A DNA stretch of 64,000 bases from Agapanthus africanus (Eukaryota > Streptophyta > Magnoliopsida > Asparagales > Amaryllidaceae). The stretch lies in NCBI GenBank assembly GCA_030015575.1, contig JASDDO010000026.1:188443739-188507738 (forward strand). The letters run 5' to 3'. A program made the translations under genes and the position numbers. Positions within the stretch are counted from its first letter, which is position 1, and each line of letters starts with the position of its first letter. Positions 1 through 13,176 of the stretch are shown piece by piece. The notes under the pieces are model-generated. The model did no database searches, was not told the origin of the DNA, and was given only the letters and a program-made list of their open reading frames with translations.

Positions 1-832
1 AATCTAGAACCAAAATCTTGGCCTCCAAAATGAAAACTTTTCACTAATAATCATACTATAGTAGCCAAGAAATAATGGGTAAGGCTTGGATTTTGAATTA
101 GCTTTGATTTTGCAAGGATTTTGAGGCAAAATTGTGGAATTTTTTTGATGCAAAATGGAGTGGATTTGGGGGAGGGGCTGCTGCTGATTGGGGTCAGAAA
201 TTTTCGGCCATGTGGTGTGTGGGGAAGTGAGGAGAGAGAGGTGAAGAAAGTGGGGAGAAAAGACAAATTCTACACCTCTTTGACTTTTCTTTTCTTTTCT
301 TTTGAAATGTGAGGTGATTGGAGAGAGAGAGAGAGGAAGGGGCTGTCAAAGTGGGCCAGCCACATAGGGAGGGGGAGAGAGGGTGAGGTATGGGTGTGTG
401 GGTTAGGGAAAAGATAAATATATTACCCCAATTCCTATTAACACTAATTTCACCGAAAAAAGCCGTTTTCTTCGATATTTTCTAAACCGTTTTGGCAAAT
501 CATTTCATTTCAAAAAGCACATGATAAAATTTTGTTTAATGTGTTATGATGCACAAAATTTGTTTCAACTCATTCCAATTTGTAATTTTCCCTAATTAAA
601 TGTATTAGGGACGGCTTAAAATAATATTAAAATAATTAATTTCGGAAAAATTTTCAGAAAATTTGAAATTTCTCCAGTGGCTCAATAAACACCAAATACT
701 AGCAATTTCATAGCTAGAATATGTATATTTAATTTTATAATAAAGATATTTGTATTTTGACTTTTTACAGAAAAACCCCCTTATTTTACCGTTTTTTCGA
801 AATTTCACCGAAACGATTTTCAAAACGTTACA
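1..832 (-). mobile_element. Gypsy-type LTR fragment, 5' part, cut by window start
   Basis: Read on the - strand, this begins TGTAACGTTTTGAAAATCG at 832. That is the start seen in the W LTRs (TGTAACGTTTTCAAAAT) and in the LTR at 6542. It continues with AT-rich sequence and then CT/GA-rich tracts (about 230-400), as W does. The rest lies left of the window, so PBS, PPT and TSD cannot be checked. Small ORFs in it show no domain. Being gypsy-type is inferred from likeness to W. Confidence 0.6.
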
Positions 833-1823
833 GTATGAGATACTGTATATTAATTGGGCGGATTGCTTTTGGTCGGGTCGTATGTGATATGACCGGGTTG
901 ATAAATCAAGTGTTGATTTATCATTTAACCATTAGCTTCTCACTAGAAATCCTATCTTGTTTCTTTTGGATGTATGCATGCATGTATGCATTCATTCTTG
1001 TTCATGCACATATGGATGTGCATGCACACATGCATACATACATCATTCTATCATGGTTGTTTATACATAGAAAATGGTGGCAATATAAGACTCACACCTT
1101 GGTTATTTATATGGACTATTACTTATATTTGTTTTAAAACAAAATCAAAAAGGAAAGGATAATTCATGGTTTGTTTCTAGTCTCTTCTTTGACCAAACCA
1201 TGCTCACTTACCCTTAACCATGGATTAAACTTTCCTTTCATGTTTTAACTCAAATTAAATAATATCTTCATGATTTAACCATGGTTTGAGATGAGAAGAA
1301 ATAAATATATATACATATATTTTCTTTTTCCTTTCATGAGTTTATCTTCTCTTCTTCTTAAAAATAGCCATCATCTTCTTCAACCTTGATCTCTTGCTCT
1401 CTAGACTTCTCAAGTGAGCAAAATACTCAAAAAGATAGGATTTTGAAGTGAGAAAGAGAACCACAACACCATTCTACACAAGTCTAGCCCACTTGTTTAG
1501 AGTGTTAGCTTCATTTCATCTTCTTGTTAAAGTGAAGTTGATAGCTTGGACAAAGGAGCTTCGGGTGGATCGTTGTGGACGTTAGAGGACTTCAAGCTAA
1601 TATTTTTCCCAACTCTCAAGTGTCCAAGGAGTCTACAAAAGGGAGCTACAAAGGTTGTAGTCTCAAAACCCTAGCCTTTATAACATATGATGTTAGTTAA
1701 TGTTTATGAAACCCTAATTTTCTAGGATAGTTCCTTTGTATGCTTACTTAGCACCATAAAAATTTGATCTTTGTGATATGTGATGCTTCCAAACCTCTCA
1801 TAGGATGCTAGGTAAACCTTACA
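833..1823 (+). mobile_element. Ty1/copia LTR, 3' half
   Basis: This matches the second half of the Z LTR (8671-10812) in order. It has the ATATGACCGG / GTTGATTTATCA block near 890, the CATCTTCTTC tract near 1370, a GGTGGATCGTTGTGG block near 1565 and a tail ending in CTTACA near 1823. The first half is missing because the gypsy-type LTR abuts at 832/833. The end at 1823 is placed by alignment with the Z tail; no clear PBS follows. The 126-codon ORF at 757-1137 crosses the junction and is not taken as a gene. Confidence 0.6.
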
Positions 1824-3613
1824 GAAATGGGTTCTCTTTAGCTTTAATTTTCTCAAAATATTTCATCATTTTATCAAAAAGCTAGAGAGCTTCAAGAGGA
1901 AGAAGAAGATGAAGTTCAAGTGATGAAAGAATAATTCATATGAGGTTAGAAATGCAACCATGGTAAGTATATCACATACACTAACCATTGTAGAGAATAA
2001 ACCATGGTGTATGGTTAATGGTTAGGACAATAAATATCTTAAGCATGACAAAAGAGTGGACTAAGTCAATGAAACCTACAAGCTTCTACAAGCTTTGAGT
2101 CATGACACAATCTCCACTAATTTTGAATTTTCTTAATGATAAATAAACCATAACACAAACCCTAGCATGGTATAAGTCTCATACATACATGTTGCATGTG
2201 TAACCTAGCATGATACATTAATATATATCACATATATATCATGTATACATAAGTGAGAAAAAGAAATGGTTAAGTGAGCTAATATTAGTTAATGTAATTT
2301 AATATATCAAATATATAATTATACATTAAATTATTAATTCAACACTGGATTTAATAATCCGTCTATATCACCTATAACTGATTAATATCATATGTAACAA
2401 TCTATCAAATCAATACTTGATTCGATAACCCGGCTATATCACATATAACCGACCAACGTCACAAGTCGCGATAATAGAATGCGGTATCACATACGCGTAT
2501 TAATCTCGATCCAGCACATATCACATATGTGCTCCTACTCCGTTTCTTATGTATCAGGAAACCTCTATGTAGGACTTTAAAGACTCGTCAATATGCCGGC
2601 AGTAGGTGATGATCATATCAAACACCCATAAGCCGCAGGTGGTCTGCTAAACGTAACGGCCAACCGGGTATTGAGCGATCATAAGATCAACATGCAAACC
2701 TGCTCACTCTCCTGCGACTCCAATCAGTAACACTACCGTACAGTCTGGTCTCTTCGTCTAATATGTCGCATATCCAGTCTAGGAGTGGTAAACGTCAGAC
2801 CCCAGTAACTGATAAGTCATGCCGATGTGAGGCTCATAACGGGTCGAGAAACTACTGATAACACTTACCAGTAGATCTCCATATTAGCCCTAGCCAAGGA
2901 CTTCCAGTTATAGCCAATCGAGCACAGCGCAATATCAACCCCCAATACCGGGAGAGACGAAACCCCTCCTATCGCTCATTGCCTCCATGTGATTCGGGAC
3001 TGCTCCCAAAAGCCACTGTTTTGCACATTCTCTTGAACACGGTAAGGTGGAAATCAAAGCATAGTGGGAATCACACATGACTCTATGACGACCTCGGGTC
3101 TACAGACTAACCTGTACCAGTGTCACCAGAGAACTGCTATCTGACGATAAGTATAATACCAACTAGGAGTTCTCGACGAGTCCATTCAGTGTACCCAGTC
3201 TCTACTGAGCATCCGTACATCACCTTTGATGTCAAACACCAATGGATGTGGGATCATCAATCGCCCATCATATGGGTTAAGATGCGTATACTCTAGTCTA
3301 CTCTAGAGTATCGATGCCCTGTCTTTTTACACCCTCGACTAGGAACAATAATAGGATGTACTTGTGGACTACTCTGGCCCCACTAGTATGATCTTCATCA
3401 TAGTCCTAGTATTCAAGTACACATCCTAAGGGCTTTATCAACATGTGAGAGTAAGACATTAACACAATACAAGTCAACATGTTAAGATAAGGAGCAACTA
3501 GATAGTATACTATCATATCGAGTAAGAAAGTCCTCTTTGTATATATCCAAGCATCCACTATAATATACATCATATGTACAATAATGGCCTCTAGGGCATA
3601 TATATAACTAACA
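1824..3613 (-). mobile_element. Ty1/copia LTR B, truncated at its 3' end
   Basis: On the - strand it starts TGTTAGTTATATATATGCCC at 3613 and follows the copia LTR order seen in Z: a GGGCATCGATACTC block (about 3300), the direct-repeat-rich middle and the CATGGTT / CATCTTCTTC part (about 1900-1980). It stops about 400 bp before the expected LTR end, where it meets the opposite-strand fragment at 1823. There is no coding sequence. The low end is approximate. Confidence 0.65.
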
Positions 3614-5746
3614 AACCTTAGCACCACCATGAGCTTCTAGAGGCATCAAGCATGCAAAATTTTAATTTTATTAGGTGCTAAGTTAGACTAACAAGATCTT
3701 TACTGGATTATTAGGGTTTCCTTTGATGATGTGATGAATTAAAGAGAAGAAAAGAGTATACAACCTTTGTAGTTCGAGTCGTTCTCTTCAATAGCTCCGG
3801 TTTGTGGTCCACGCGACTCCAGTAGGCTCCTATTGAAGATGAAAGAATCTCTTTCATGATCTTCGCGCCAAAAACGATCCACCCGAACTCCACAAGCTCA
3901 TGCTAACCCTTCACTAATCTCATTGGTGAAGGAAACACTCCACATCAAATTGCTAATCTAATGTGCAATGGTGAAGTAGGGGTTTAATTTGCTCGCTAGG
4001 GTTTTCACAAGTTCAATGATTCACATCACATGCTTGAATTGGAAGTGAGGTGAAGAAAATTGTAGAGAGCTAGAGCTCAAGAAATGGCTAAGGCATGAAG
4101 AATGAAAATGATGATGTGAGTAAAGCTCAAATGACTCTCTTTTTTTGTCACTTATTCAAGCATGGAATAAAATTGCAATTCTAAATTGCAACCATGCTTG
4201 AATAGGGAGTCAAGACTAATATACAAATAATAAAACCCATGCCTTGCCCATTCCACAATTTACACTCCACAATTTACACCTCATTTTTCTATTTTCTAAA
4301 AGCAAAAAAACATGCCATGCTTCATATAATATATATATATATATATATATATCAAATATACATTAATATATATACACACACACACAAAGCAATTAGTGAG
4401 CTAATAATATTAGTTAAGATATAATTATATCACATATAATATATATCGCATTATTAAATAAAAACTTGATCTAATAATCCGGTTATATCACATATAACCG
4501 AATAATATCATTAATGTGAATATCACATTATCAAACCAACACTTGATTCGATAATCCGGTTATATCACATATAAACTGACCGACATCAGATAACCGCCAG
4601 ATTATAATACGGTATCACATACTCATATTTAATCAGGCCCACGCACATATCAACATATGTGCCCTACTTCGTTTCGCTCGAACAAGGAAACTTCTGTGTG
4701 GGACTCTAAAGACTTGTCAATATGCCAGCAGTAGGTGATGATCACATCAATCACCTACAAGCCATCAGCGGTACTAGCTGGACGTAACGGCTACCCGGGT
4801 ATTGAGCGATATGAAGATCAACAAGCAAGCTCATCCATACTCTCCATGAATCCTATCAGTAACACTATCGTACAGTCCGGTCTCTTCGTCTGATATGTCG
4901 CATATCATATCTAGGGGTGGTAAGAGTCAGGCTCCAGTAACGTGATAATTCTTATCGATGTTTGGCCTATAATAGTTTGAGAAACTACTGATAACTCTTA
5001 TCAGTAAATCTCAGCAGCATCCTGGCTAGGGACTTCTAGTTATAGCCAATCGAGCATAGCGCAACATCAACCCCAAATACCGGGAGAGACGAAACCCTTC
5101 CTTTCGCTCATTGCCTCCATGTGACTCGGGACTATACCCAAAATCCACTTGTTTGCACAACTCCTTTAAGACGTGGTAGGGAGGAAATCAAAGCATAGTG
5201 GGAGCCACACAAGACTCTATGACGATCTCGGGTCTAAAGACTAACATGTACCAGTGTCACCATAGGACTGGTATCTGACGATAGGTATAATACCACATAG
5301 GAGTCCTCGGCGAGTGCTGTTCGGTGTACCCATTCTCCAATAAGCGCATGTGTACAATCTTTGATGTCACACACCAATGGTTGTGCCATCAACCATCGCC
5401 CTCTAAAGGAAAAGAAACATACACACTAGTCTACACTGGAATATCGATGCCCTGGTCTCGATATTCCCACAACTAGGAACTAATTAAAGGATGTACTTGT
5501 GGACCACCCTGGCCCCACTAGTATGATCTCATCATAATCCTTGTAGTGAAGTACATAACCTAAAGGCTTTATCAATATGTTAGAGCAAGACAGTAAAGAA
5601 TACTAGTCAACATGTTAAGATAAAGAGTAACCAGATAGCATACTATCAAGTCGAAAAAGAAAGTCATCTATATATATGTCCAAGCATCCACTATAATATA
5701 CATCACATGTACAATATTTGCCTCTAGGGCATACATATTCCTAACA
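3614..5746 (-). mobile_element. Ty1/copia LTR A, near complete
   Basis: On the - strand it starts TGTTAGGAATATGTATGCCC at 5746 and runs about 2.13 kb, the length of the Z LTR (2142 bp), through to the GCATGCTTGATGCC tail near 3650. LTR B begins directly at 3613, a few bases before the expected terminal CA. No PPT precedes 5746, so it looks like a solo LTR or a broken element. There is no coding sequence. Confidence 0.65.
4329..4387. repeat. AT and CA microsatellites inside LTR A
   Basis: An (AT)n run of about 24 bp is followed by AT-rich sequence and a short (CA)n run. It lies in the AT-rich part of LTR A that also holds the GATTTAATAAT-type repeats. Confidence 0.85.
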
Positions 5747-6297
5747 GGGGTTGCCATTCTACACTTCATTCTTGACCTGAGTTATTTTTCTTTAGCTCCT
5801 TCTTGAGCTCTTGAGATGAGTTCTAGCATTCTCAATTTTCTTCACCTCATACTTCAAGCTCTAAACCCTCACATGTGATGCGAATCATAGAGCCTGAAAC
5901 CCTAGTGAGCCTAAAAACCCCACTTCACCATCCTAGTTTAGATTAGCACTCTAAACTGGTGTGTTTCCTTCACTAATGATATTTTAGTGAAGCGGTAGCT
6001 TGAGCTAGAGGGCCTTCCGATGGATCGTCTTCGGCATGAAAATCACGGAGGAGGCTCATTCAAACTTGAAGTGGAGCCTAGTGGAGTTGCGTGGACTACA
6101 ACCCGGAGCTTTAGAAAAGAAGGACACGGTCATCAAAGGTTGTATCCATCTTCCCTTCTATTAGTATTATGATACCATCATGTAGAACCCGAATATTATA
6201 GTTAAGATATTGTTAATTGTTCATTTGCACCACGAATTTTTGAAAATTGCATGTATGATGCCCATTTAAACCATGTCGCGGTTCTACTAAACACTTT
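5747..6297 (+). mobile_element. Ty1/copia LTR 3' tail fragment
   Basis: This matches the last quarter of the copia LTRs: a GATGGATCGTCTTCGGC block near 6020, AAAGGTTGTATCC near 6135 and the tail to about 6297. It is nearly an inverted copy of the 3711-4100 part of LTR A, so A is flanked by a reverse-oriented copy of its own end. Both ends are approximate. Confidence 0.5.
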
Positions 6298-6541
6298 CAC
6301 TTAGCATGTGGACTTGACTTCCAGTACTATGATGCAGATCATACTGGTGGAGCCTGAATAGTCCCCAAGCACGTCCTTTAATTATTCCTAATCGAGAGGA
6401 TATCGAGACAGGGCATCGATATTCCAGAGTAGACTAGTGTGTATGTTTCTTGACCCTGTATGGGGCGATGGTTGATCCCATAAACATTGGTGTTTGACAA
6501 CAAATATTGTACACATGTGCTCATTAGAAAATGGGTACACC
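6298..6541 (+). mobile_element. Ty1/copia LTR internal piece
   Basis: This aligns with about positions 190-430 of the Z LTR, including GTGGACTTGACTTCCAG (about 6310), the GGGCATCGATATTCC block (about 6410) and GGGTACAC at 6534-6541. It ends exactly where TGTAACG of the gypsy-type LTR begins, so it was probably interrupted by that insertion. The right half is not seen in the window. Confidence 0.55.
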
Positions 6542-8670
6542 TGTAACGTTTTAAAAATCGTTTAGGATAATTATATGTTAATTAGTGATATAACCTGTGT
6601 TTTCTATAAAAACCTAGTTAATAATTATTTTTCCACTTAGATATAAATATACTTATTTACTTATGTTTTTACTTGTTAATTTTGTATTTAATTAGCTATT
6701 TATTTAATTATTTGTTTACTTAATTATTTGTTTAATTATTAATTATTAAAATTATTTTAACTTGCACACACACTAATCTAGTGTTAATCCTTGGTTAACA
6801 ATAGGTTAATCATATTTATGCAGCTATGTCAACCTAAACAATATTTTCTAACATGTTCTTTTCTAATAAAATGTAAGATGGTTCTAGATTTCTTTTTTTT
6901 TAAAGAAAAATAGAGATGAAAATAAAATGGCATGGCATGGTGCATTAAATGCATGCCATAGCAAGGTCTCTCTCCCTTCACTCTCTAGACCTTTCTTCTC
7001 TTCTTCTACTTCTTCTTCTCCCTTTCTCTTTTGCCAATAAGCTCTTCCTCTACCTCACATAAACCTACATCAATTATTACTAATCACAACAAAATACTTC
7101 ACAAATCCTATTCAAAATTCCATTTTAGAACATGTTCATGTTTTCCTTTGAAGCAAGTCTTCAACTTGTGTGGTTATCTCATCAAGTAAGGTCTCATTCC
7201 AATCTTCTTAAGGTATGAAACCAAGTTTTGTTATGTTTCACTAATTCTTATTTTTATTAGTCTTAATTAGGTGTTTAAGTAGTATTTAGTGCAAGATAGA
7301 GTTTTAAAGAGAGGGTTAGGATAAGTTTTAGATTTCTATGACTTTCTAGGGTAATTAAGTGCAGTTAGTGACTAATAGTCTTACTAATCCACCAATGTTC
7401 TAACTAAAACACCATTTTGTTTTTATTTAGTGTTTTAAAACGGTTTTTAGCTAAGTTTTTTGTTCTGTGTAATCTGCTATCATTTCAGTGATCTCTAAAT
7501 TAATCAAAAAATAATGTAGATTGGTGTTAAAGCCCAGAGTCTACCCTAGAAACCTGGACCCACTCCTCCAATCTTCGACCAGTCAGAAGTGCAGATTTCC
7601 TGGCGCCGCCGACCTACTTGTTGAGTTGGGTGTTTGGTTTTTGTAGGAAGTTCTCTTTGGGTCTTATAGGGTATTTGGTTTACTTTGTTTTCCAAGTTTA
7701 CCTACATATAAAATCTTGGACCATTTTACATTAATGTGAATGTTTTGTTTATGTGCGATACATACGATTCGATACTAGGTTTGGCGTTTGCTTTGTATAA
7801 CAGCCCCTAGGAGTGGTTTGTGACGTTGTCGCACGCGTTTTGTGCACCAAGTGCACACATGTCTAACTTGTAAACGTTGGTTCTTTCGTATCGTTTTGTC
7901 TTCGCGTTTTATCGGATATGTAGCCTTATGTTATATTGTGAAATTCTAGGATCGGTTGCGGAGATGTCGGACACGGCAAGGAAAGGAAAGGTGGTGGTCG
8001 GATTCGATTAGCCGAGATGCTCTGGTGAGTAGACGTTACATCTATGGGGGAAATCGCTTGGATGGCGTAAAGCGCCCGATAGCTAGGATTTATGTATAAT
8101 TTGTGTTTTCATACGCGTATATCATATTTATATCTCATATGCATTCTCATGCGCATTGATATCATCACCTAGGACACTTACACCTTACCAAAGGTTCATG
8201 TCGCACGTGCACTATTTTATGCGAACACACACGCCATTGGTAATAGCGAACACTATAGAACTTGTGCAATAATCGGTATTTTGCATGTGCGATCATTATT
8301 GATATGTAGTTACCAAGTCATTCATCTCATTGCATCATAATGATATCATGGACATTCACCATCATCGACATATGCATATATTGTGATTCTTCTTGGATAT
8401 TTCCGTATTCATGAGACTTCTGGAATTGGGGAAAACCACAAAAAGCCTTTTATAAACTTATGATCATTTTAAAATGGAAATTGTGGTTTCCCCGTGATAT
8501 GATATGATGTGTGAAGTACACCATGAGCCATGTATGTAAATTTACCCGATTTGAGGAGAGAGGAGGCACAGTCTGCGGGTACATGGTGGACCCGGTGAGG
8601 TATCCTGGGGCAAGAAGATCGTATAGAGAGACGTTGAGCCTGGCAGTGGAGCATTACCTACCGGTTATTA
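6542..8670 (+). mobile_element. Gypsy-type LTR, 5' part, interrupted by element Z
   Basis: It starts TGTAACGTTTTAAAAATCG at 6542. It shares the W LTR layout: AT-rich start, CT-rich tract (about 6965-7030), a short ATG segment followed by GGTGAGT (about 7965-8025), and the GGGTACATGGTGGACCCGG block at about 8578, which is the reverse complement of a W LTR block near 26515. It breaks off at 8670, where Z begins. The other half should lie beyond the right edge, after Z. No protein domain is seen. Confidence 0.65.
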
Positions 8671-10812
8671 TGTTAGTTTTATGTATGCCCTAGAGGACAT
8701 TATTATACATGATTGTTTATTATAAAGGATGCTTAGACATATATAGAGAGGACTTTCTTGCTCGACAATATAGTATGCTATTTAGTTACTATTTATCTTA
8801 ACATGTATACTTGTATCTTTATACTGTCTCTCTGTTACATCTCGATAAATCCCTTAGGATGTGGACTTGACTACCAGGACTATGATGGAGATCACACTAG
8901 TGGGGCCAGGGGAGTCGTCAAGTACATCCTTTAATTGTTCCTAGTCGAGAGAATATCGAGACGGGGCATCGATATTCCAGAGTAGACTAGTGTGTATGAT
9001 TCTTGACCCTGTATGGGGTGATGGTTGATCTTACAACCATTGGTGTTTGACATCATCGAATGTGCACAGGTGCTCATTGGAGAATAGGTACACCGAACAG
9101 GACTCGTCGAGAACTCGTAGATGGTATTATACCTGACGTCAGATAGCAGTTCTCTACTGACACTGGTACAAGTTGGTCTGAAGACCCGAGATCATCATAT
9201 AGTCTTTCGTGATTCATACTGTGCTTTGATTCCACCCTACCACGCTCAAGAGAGCGTGCAAACAGGTGGATTTTAGGTACAGTCCCGAGTCACATGAAGA
9301 AAATGAGCAATATGAGGGGTTTCGTCTCTCCTGGTATTGGGGGTTGATGTTGCGCTATGCTCGATTGGCTATAATAGGAAGTCACTAGTCAGGGCTGATG
9401 ATGAGATTTATTGGTATGTGTTATCAGTAGTTTCCCGACCCGTTATGAGCCTCACACCGGCATGACTTATCAAGTTATTGGGGTTTGACGTTTACCACCC
9501 CCAGACTAGATATGCGACATATCAGATGAAGAGACCGGATTGTACGGTAGTGTTACTTACTGGATTCACGGGAGTATGAACAAGCTTTCTTGTTGATCTT
9601 CTGATCGCTCAAAACCTGAGTAGCCGTTACGTCCAGCTAGTACCGCTAATGGCTTATAGGTTACTGATATGATCATCACCTACTACTGGCGTATTGACGA
9701 GTCTTTAGAGTCTTACACAGAGCTTTCCTGGCTCAAGTGAAACGAAGTAGGAGATATATATGATATGTGCGGGACCGAGATTGATACGTGTATGTGATAT
9801 AGTATTCTAATCTCGCGATATAGGTTATATATGATATAACCAGATTATTGGATCATGTGTTGATTCAATAATTTATTATATGATATTAGTCAGTTGTATA
9901 TGATATAGCCGGATTTTTAAATCAAGTGTTGATTTAATAATTTAATATATAATTATATATATTTGATATTTAATATATATTAATTAATATTAGCTCACTT
10001 AAGAAATTGTTTTCTCTAAATATATTTAAATATATGTGTGATATATATTACTGTATTTATTTATGTGACATGCTAGATGATACATTAGACTTGGGTGTAT
10101 GAGACTCATACCAAAGTGAAGATAATTTGGGTGTTTAAATATTAAGGGAAAAATCAAAATTAGGTAGAAAATGACATGGTTTAAGATGCTTGTGGAAGCA
10201 TGTAGAAACCTTGACTTAGTCCACTAATTTTGTTTGACTCTAGATATTTATTAACCTAACGATTATCTTTAGCCATGGTTAAGTCTCTACAAGAGACTAT
10301 ATGAGATATTTTCTCACCCATGGTTGATGACTTGATTCATTCATCTTCTTCTTCATCTTTTTTGCTTTCTAGCTTGTGAGAGAGGAGAAAAAGAAAATGA
10401 GCAAAACAATTCTAAAGTGAGCAAAATTCCTACTTCACCAATCTATACAAAACTAGCCATTTAGTTTTGGTTGTTTACTTTACTAATTCTCAATTAGTGA
10501 ATAGGTACCTTGAGTTAGAGATTCCTCGAAGTAGATCATCTTCGGCCTCGAAGGTCTTTAAGAAATCTTGTTCCTTTCGCCTAGTGGAGCTTAACGAGAG
10601 TCCAGGAGACCACCACTTGGAGCTAAGGGACTACTACATGGAGATTTAGAACTGAAGGACCGGCCTATAAAGGTTGTTTTCCTTGTTCACTTAGAGTAAA
10701 TTTGTTTACATGCTTAGTTGAACCCTAATTATCTAGTTCGATTCTAGGTTCGGGTTTCTTAGCATGCTTGATGCCTTCTAAAACCTAGTAGTTATGCTAA
10801 GGAATCCCAACA
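8671..10812 (+). repeat. Element Z 5' LTR
   Basis: It starts TGTTAGTTTTATG and ends CCAACA, immediately before the PBS at 10813. Its length is 2142 bp. The first 343 bp match the 3' LTR at 63658. It holds the GGGCATCGATATTCC core block near 8967 that all copia LTRs here share. Confidence 0.88.
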
Positions 10813-10824
10813 TGGTATCTAATA
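10813..10824 (+). other. Z primer binding site, degenerate
   Basis: TGGTATCTAATA directly follows the LTR terminal CA. The first seven bases match the initiator-tRNA-Met PBS (TGGTATCAGAGC) used by U and V; the rest has decayed. Confidence 0.7.
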
Positions 10825-11079
10825 ACCTTGCTTCTGCTCGCCGCTGGCGCACCTCTCCTAACTATTGCCCATTTATTCCGGAATATCAAAGCCAAGCTAG
10901 AGCATTAGGAGCCGTGTAGACGATGTTAAAGTGTTCGATCGAACATCGAAACTGTACATTTGGATGCTCTCTTGAAATTTATCAAAAGTTGGAATTTTTG
11001 GGATTAAAAATATCCAGAAAATAGTGCAGGGTATTGTATGGAACCCCAAGAAAAATGACACCCTAACTCGACTTAACGA

Positions 11080-11124
11080 CCGCGGAACCACGGCCAAAAC
11101 ATGGTTTAGGCGGCGGTTCCGCGG
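11080..11124. repeat. GC-rich inverted repeat in Z leader
   Basis: Two 21-nt arms (starting CCGCGGAACC, ending GGTTCCGCGG) surround a 3-nt ATG centre, with three mismatched pairs. It lies about 265 nt after the PBS. Similar structures sit about 200-210 nt after the PBS in U and V. Confidence 0.85.
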
Positions 11125-12469
11125 CGCCTTTGGTGAGGAAGGGAGCGTGCTTTCTTGTGCAGATCCTTAGGTACTAGTGGCACTGTCTTGGTATTTTTAA
11201 ATGTGACTCAAGTGTTGAGGTCTAAGGAAATTGTGGGTGTTTATTGATTCGATCGAAATATTTAACATCGTCTAGATATCTGTGATTTGTGATACAATAT
11301 TTGGAATCCACAATAATTGATTTTGTGAAAACTAGTTAGAATTTTATAAATCTAGCAATTTAGTCTCATTTGATCGGTTGCCACAGGGTTTTGATTCGGA
11401 TCAAAACTCCGTCGCAATCACGTAATGTACGCGGATACTCGCCGGGTAATATTAGTAGATAGCCACGCCCCATAGCCCCGACCAAGTGACTGTAGGAGAA
11501 CCCCGTTGCCAAAAGTATCTGTTCGGGTGCTCACGGCCGCGGTGTTCCGCATAAGTGCACTTCGTCGACGGTATCGGGGGTGCGACCGTCTACTAAAGTT
11601 TCCGACGAGCATTCGATCAAGTTGTCGGGAATCTTGTTGAATTATCTAACTGGTTATTGAAAAGTGTTTTCAATATTGAGACTAAAATGCTGGGTTTATA
11701 ATGTTAGGCATGAAATTCGGAATATGTGATATTCCGGGTTTATGAAGTCTCAGGAATTTATACGGTTAGGCTTGAAATCTGATATATGTGATATTTTGGG
11801 TTTATGATGTCTATAGATGTTGCAGATTCCAATTATTGTAGTTTTCTCTATGTTTTCTACGACCGTAAGTGTAATATGTGGTGTATTACCGGTTTCGTTG
11901 CTATACATCAACAACAATTGGGATACGCATATTTACTTACTTTGATGACATGTGATGTTATGTGTTGTTGTGATATGTTATATTGGATCGTCGTGTTCGA
12001 ATAGCAGGGGTTTTTGCTTGAGATGAGAGTTTTTCCATTTTCATTCATGTAGAAACTTATATGCAATATTATTTTATTGGGACACTTTCGAATTGAGAAT
12101 GATGTCACCATTGAAGTATATTATTTACTTTTGCGCATTAGGATAGACCCAAGGTGGGGAGCATAAGTAACCGGGTTCTAGAGTCGAGTGGGAGGCCATT
12201 TCGAGGAGTCGAGATCGGGTCTCCTAACTCTAAAATTGGCAGGGTTTCTCTCCACTCTCGTAGGGGTCTAGGGATGTTTGTTTAGCTATTCATCACGACC
12301 GTGGAATCCGTGTTTTTTACTGGCTTAATTTAAAACACGGACCTCCTAGTATATCCAATATATCATATGTTGACTTCTGCTGCAATGTTCTGTGATGAGA
12401 TTATATAACTGCATGAGAAGAATGTTATTATTATATATATGATATATAATAAATGTTTCTTATGTTTTG

Positions 12470-12552
12470 CACCCGTGCTAGTCCAGCCCCCGCTCTGCCG
12501 GTAGTGAAGTAACCTAACGGTGCTTGACGGGGCCCAATGGCGAATGGGGATG
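12470..12552 (+). other. Conserved leader block, possible structured RNA
   Basis: This block, with CTAGTCCAGCCCCCGCTCTG and AAGTAACCTAAC, is shared with U (42269-42351) and V (52496-52578). In Z the closing stem is weaker than in U and V. Confidence 0.5.
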
Positions 12553-12986
12553 ACATAAGCGTACATTTTATTTTCGTTTCTTTATCGGTGATGTTTAAGA
12601 AACATAAATGATGGGACTTCATTAATGAGATTAATGAAAAGGAAAGAAACCTAATGATATTATAGAATCAAATTTTCCAAAAAGTAGCTCTAGTTCTTAC
12701 TTTGCATAGTGGTATTCCTTGTAGAATATTCAGCACCTTATTCGATGAGGAAAGAGCCTAGATCCCTTCACTGGGAGTGACCTCTTTAGCAGAAGCTAGC
12801 AGATGCTACACCCACTCGGTTTATTTTGAAAACAATCGATTTTAAAAGCGGAGCTTAAACCACCCCTTTTCAAATCACTCGATTCTACAGCGATATCAAT
12901 TTCATTACGCGAAAGGTTTTCTTAAAAGCCTGTTGTAACCCTCCATCATTTCAGATAAGTGTTATTTAGTATTCGTGCTACATTTG

Positions 12987-13176
12987 TTGGCTTTCGTCAA
13001 GGCGTAGTGTGCGGTCGCTGATTAGTGCTTATCTGCTGCTTGTGATGCGATTGGATTAGGGTAGTCTGCGACTTTGTTGGTCTTCGTCAAGGGTCGTGCG
13101 GGTGGGTTTAATTCAATCATGAAATAAACGGGTTGAACTTGACTAGCGCCTTATGGTTTGTTGGCCTTCATCAAGG
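12987..13176 (+). repeat. Three-copy 16-nt leader repeat (Z version)
   Basis: The copies are TTGGCTTTCGTCAAGG (12987), TTGGTCTTCGTCAAGG (13077) and TTGGCCTTCATCAAGG (13161), spaced 90 and 84 nt. U and V have the same array at the same leader position with a different core (CAAAG). Confidence 0.85.

Noticed and set aside
757..1137. 126-codon ORF near the left edge
   Set aside because: It crosses the junction between a gypsy-type LTR and a copia LTR fragment, so it cannot be an old gene.
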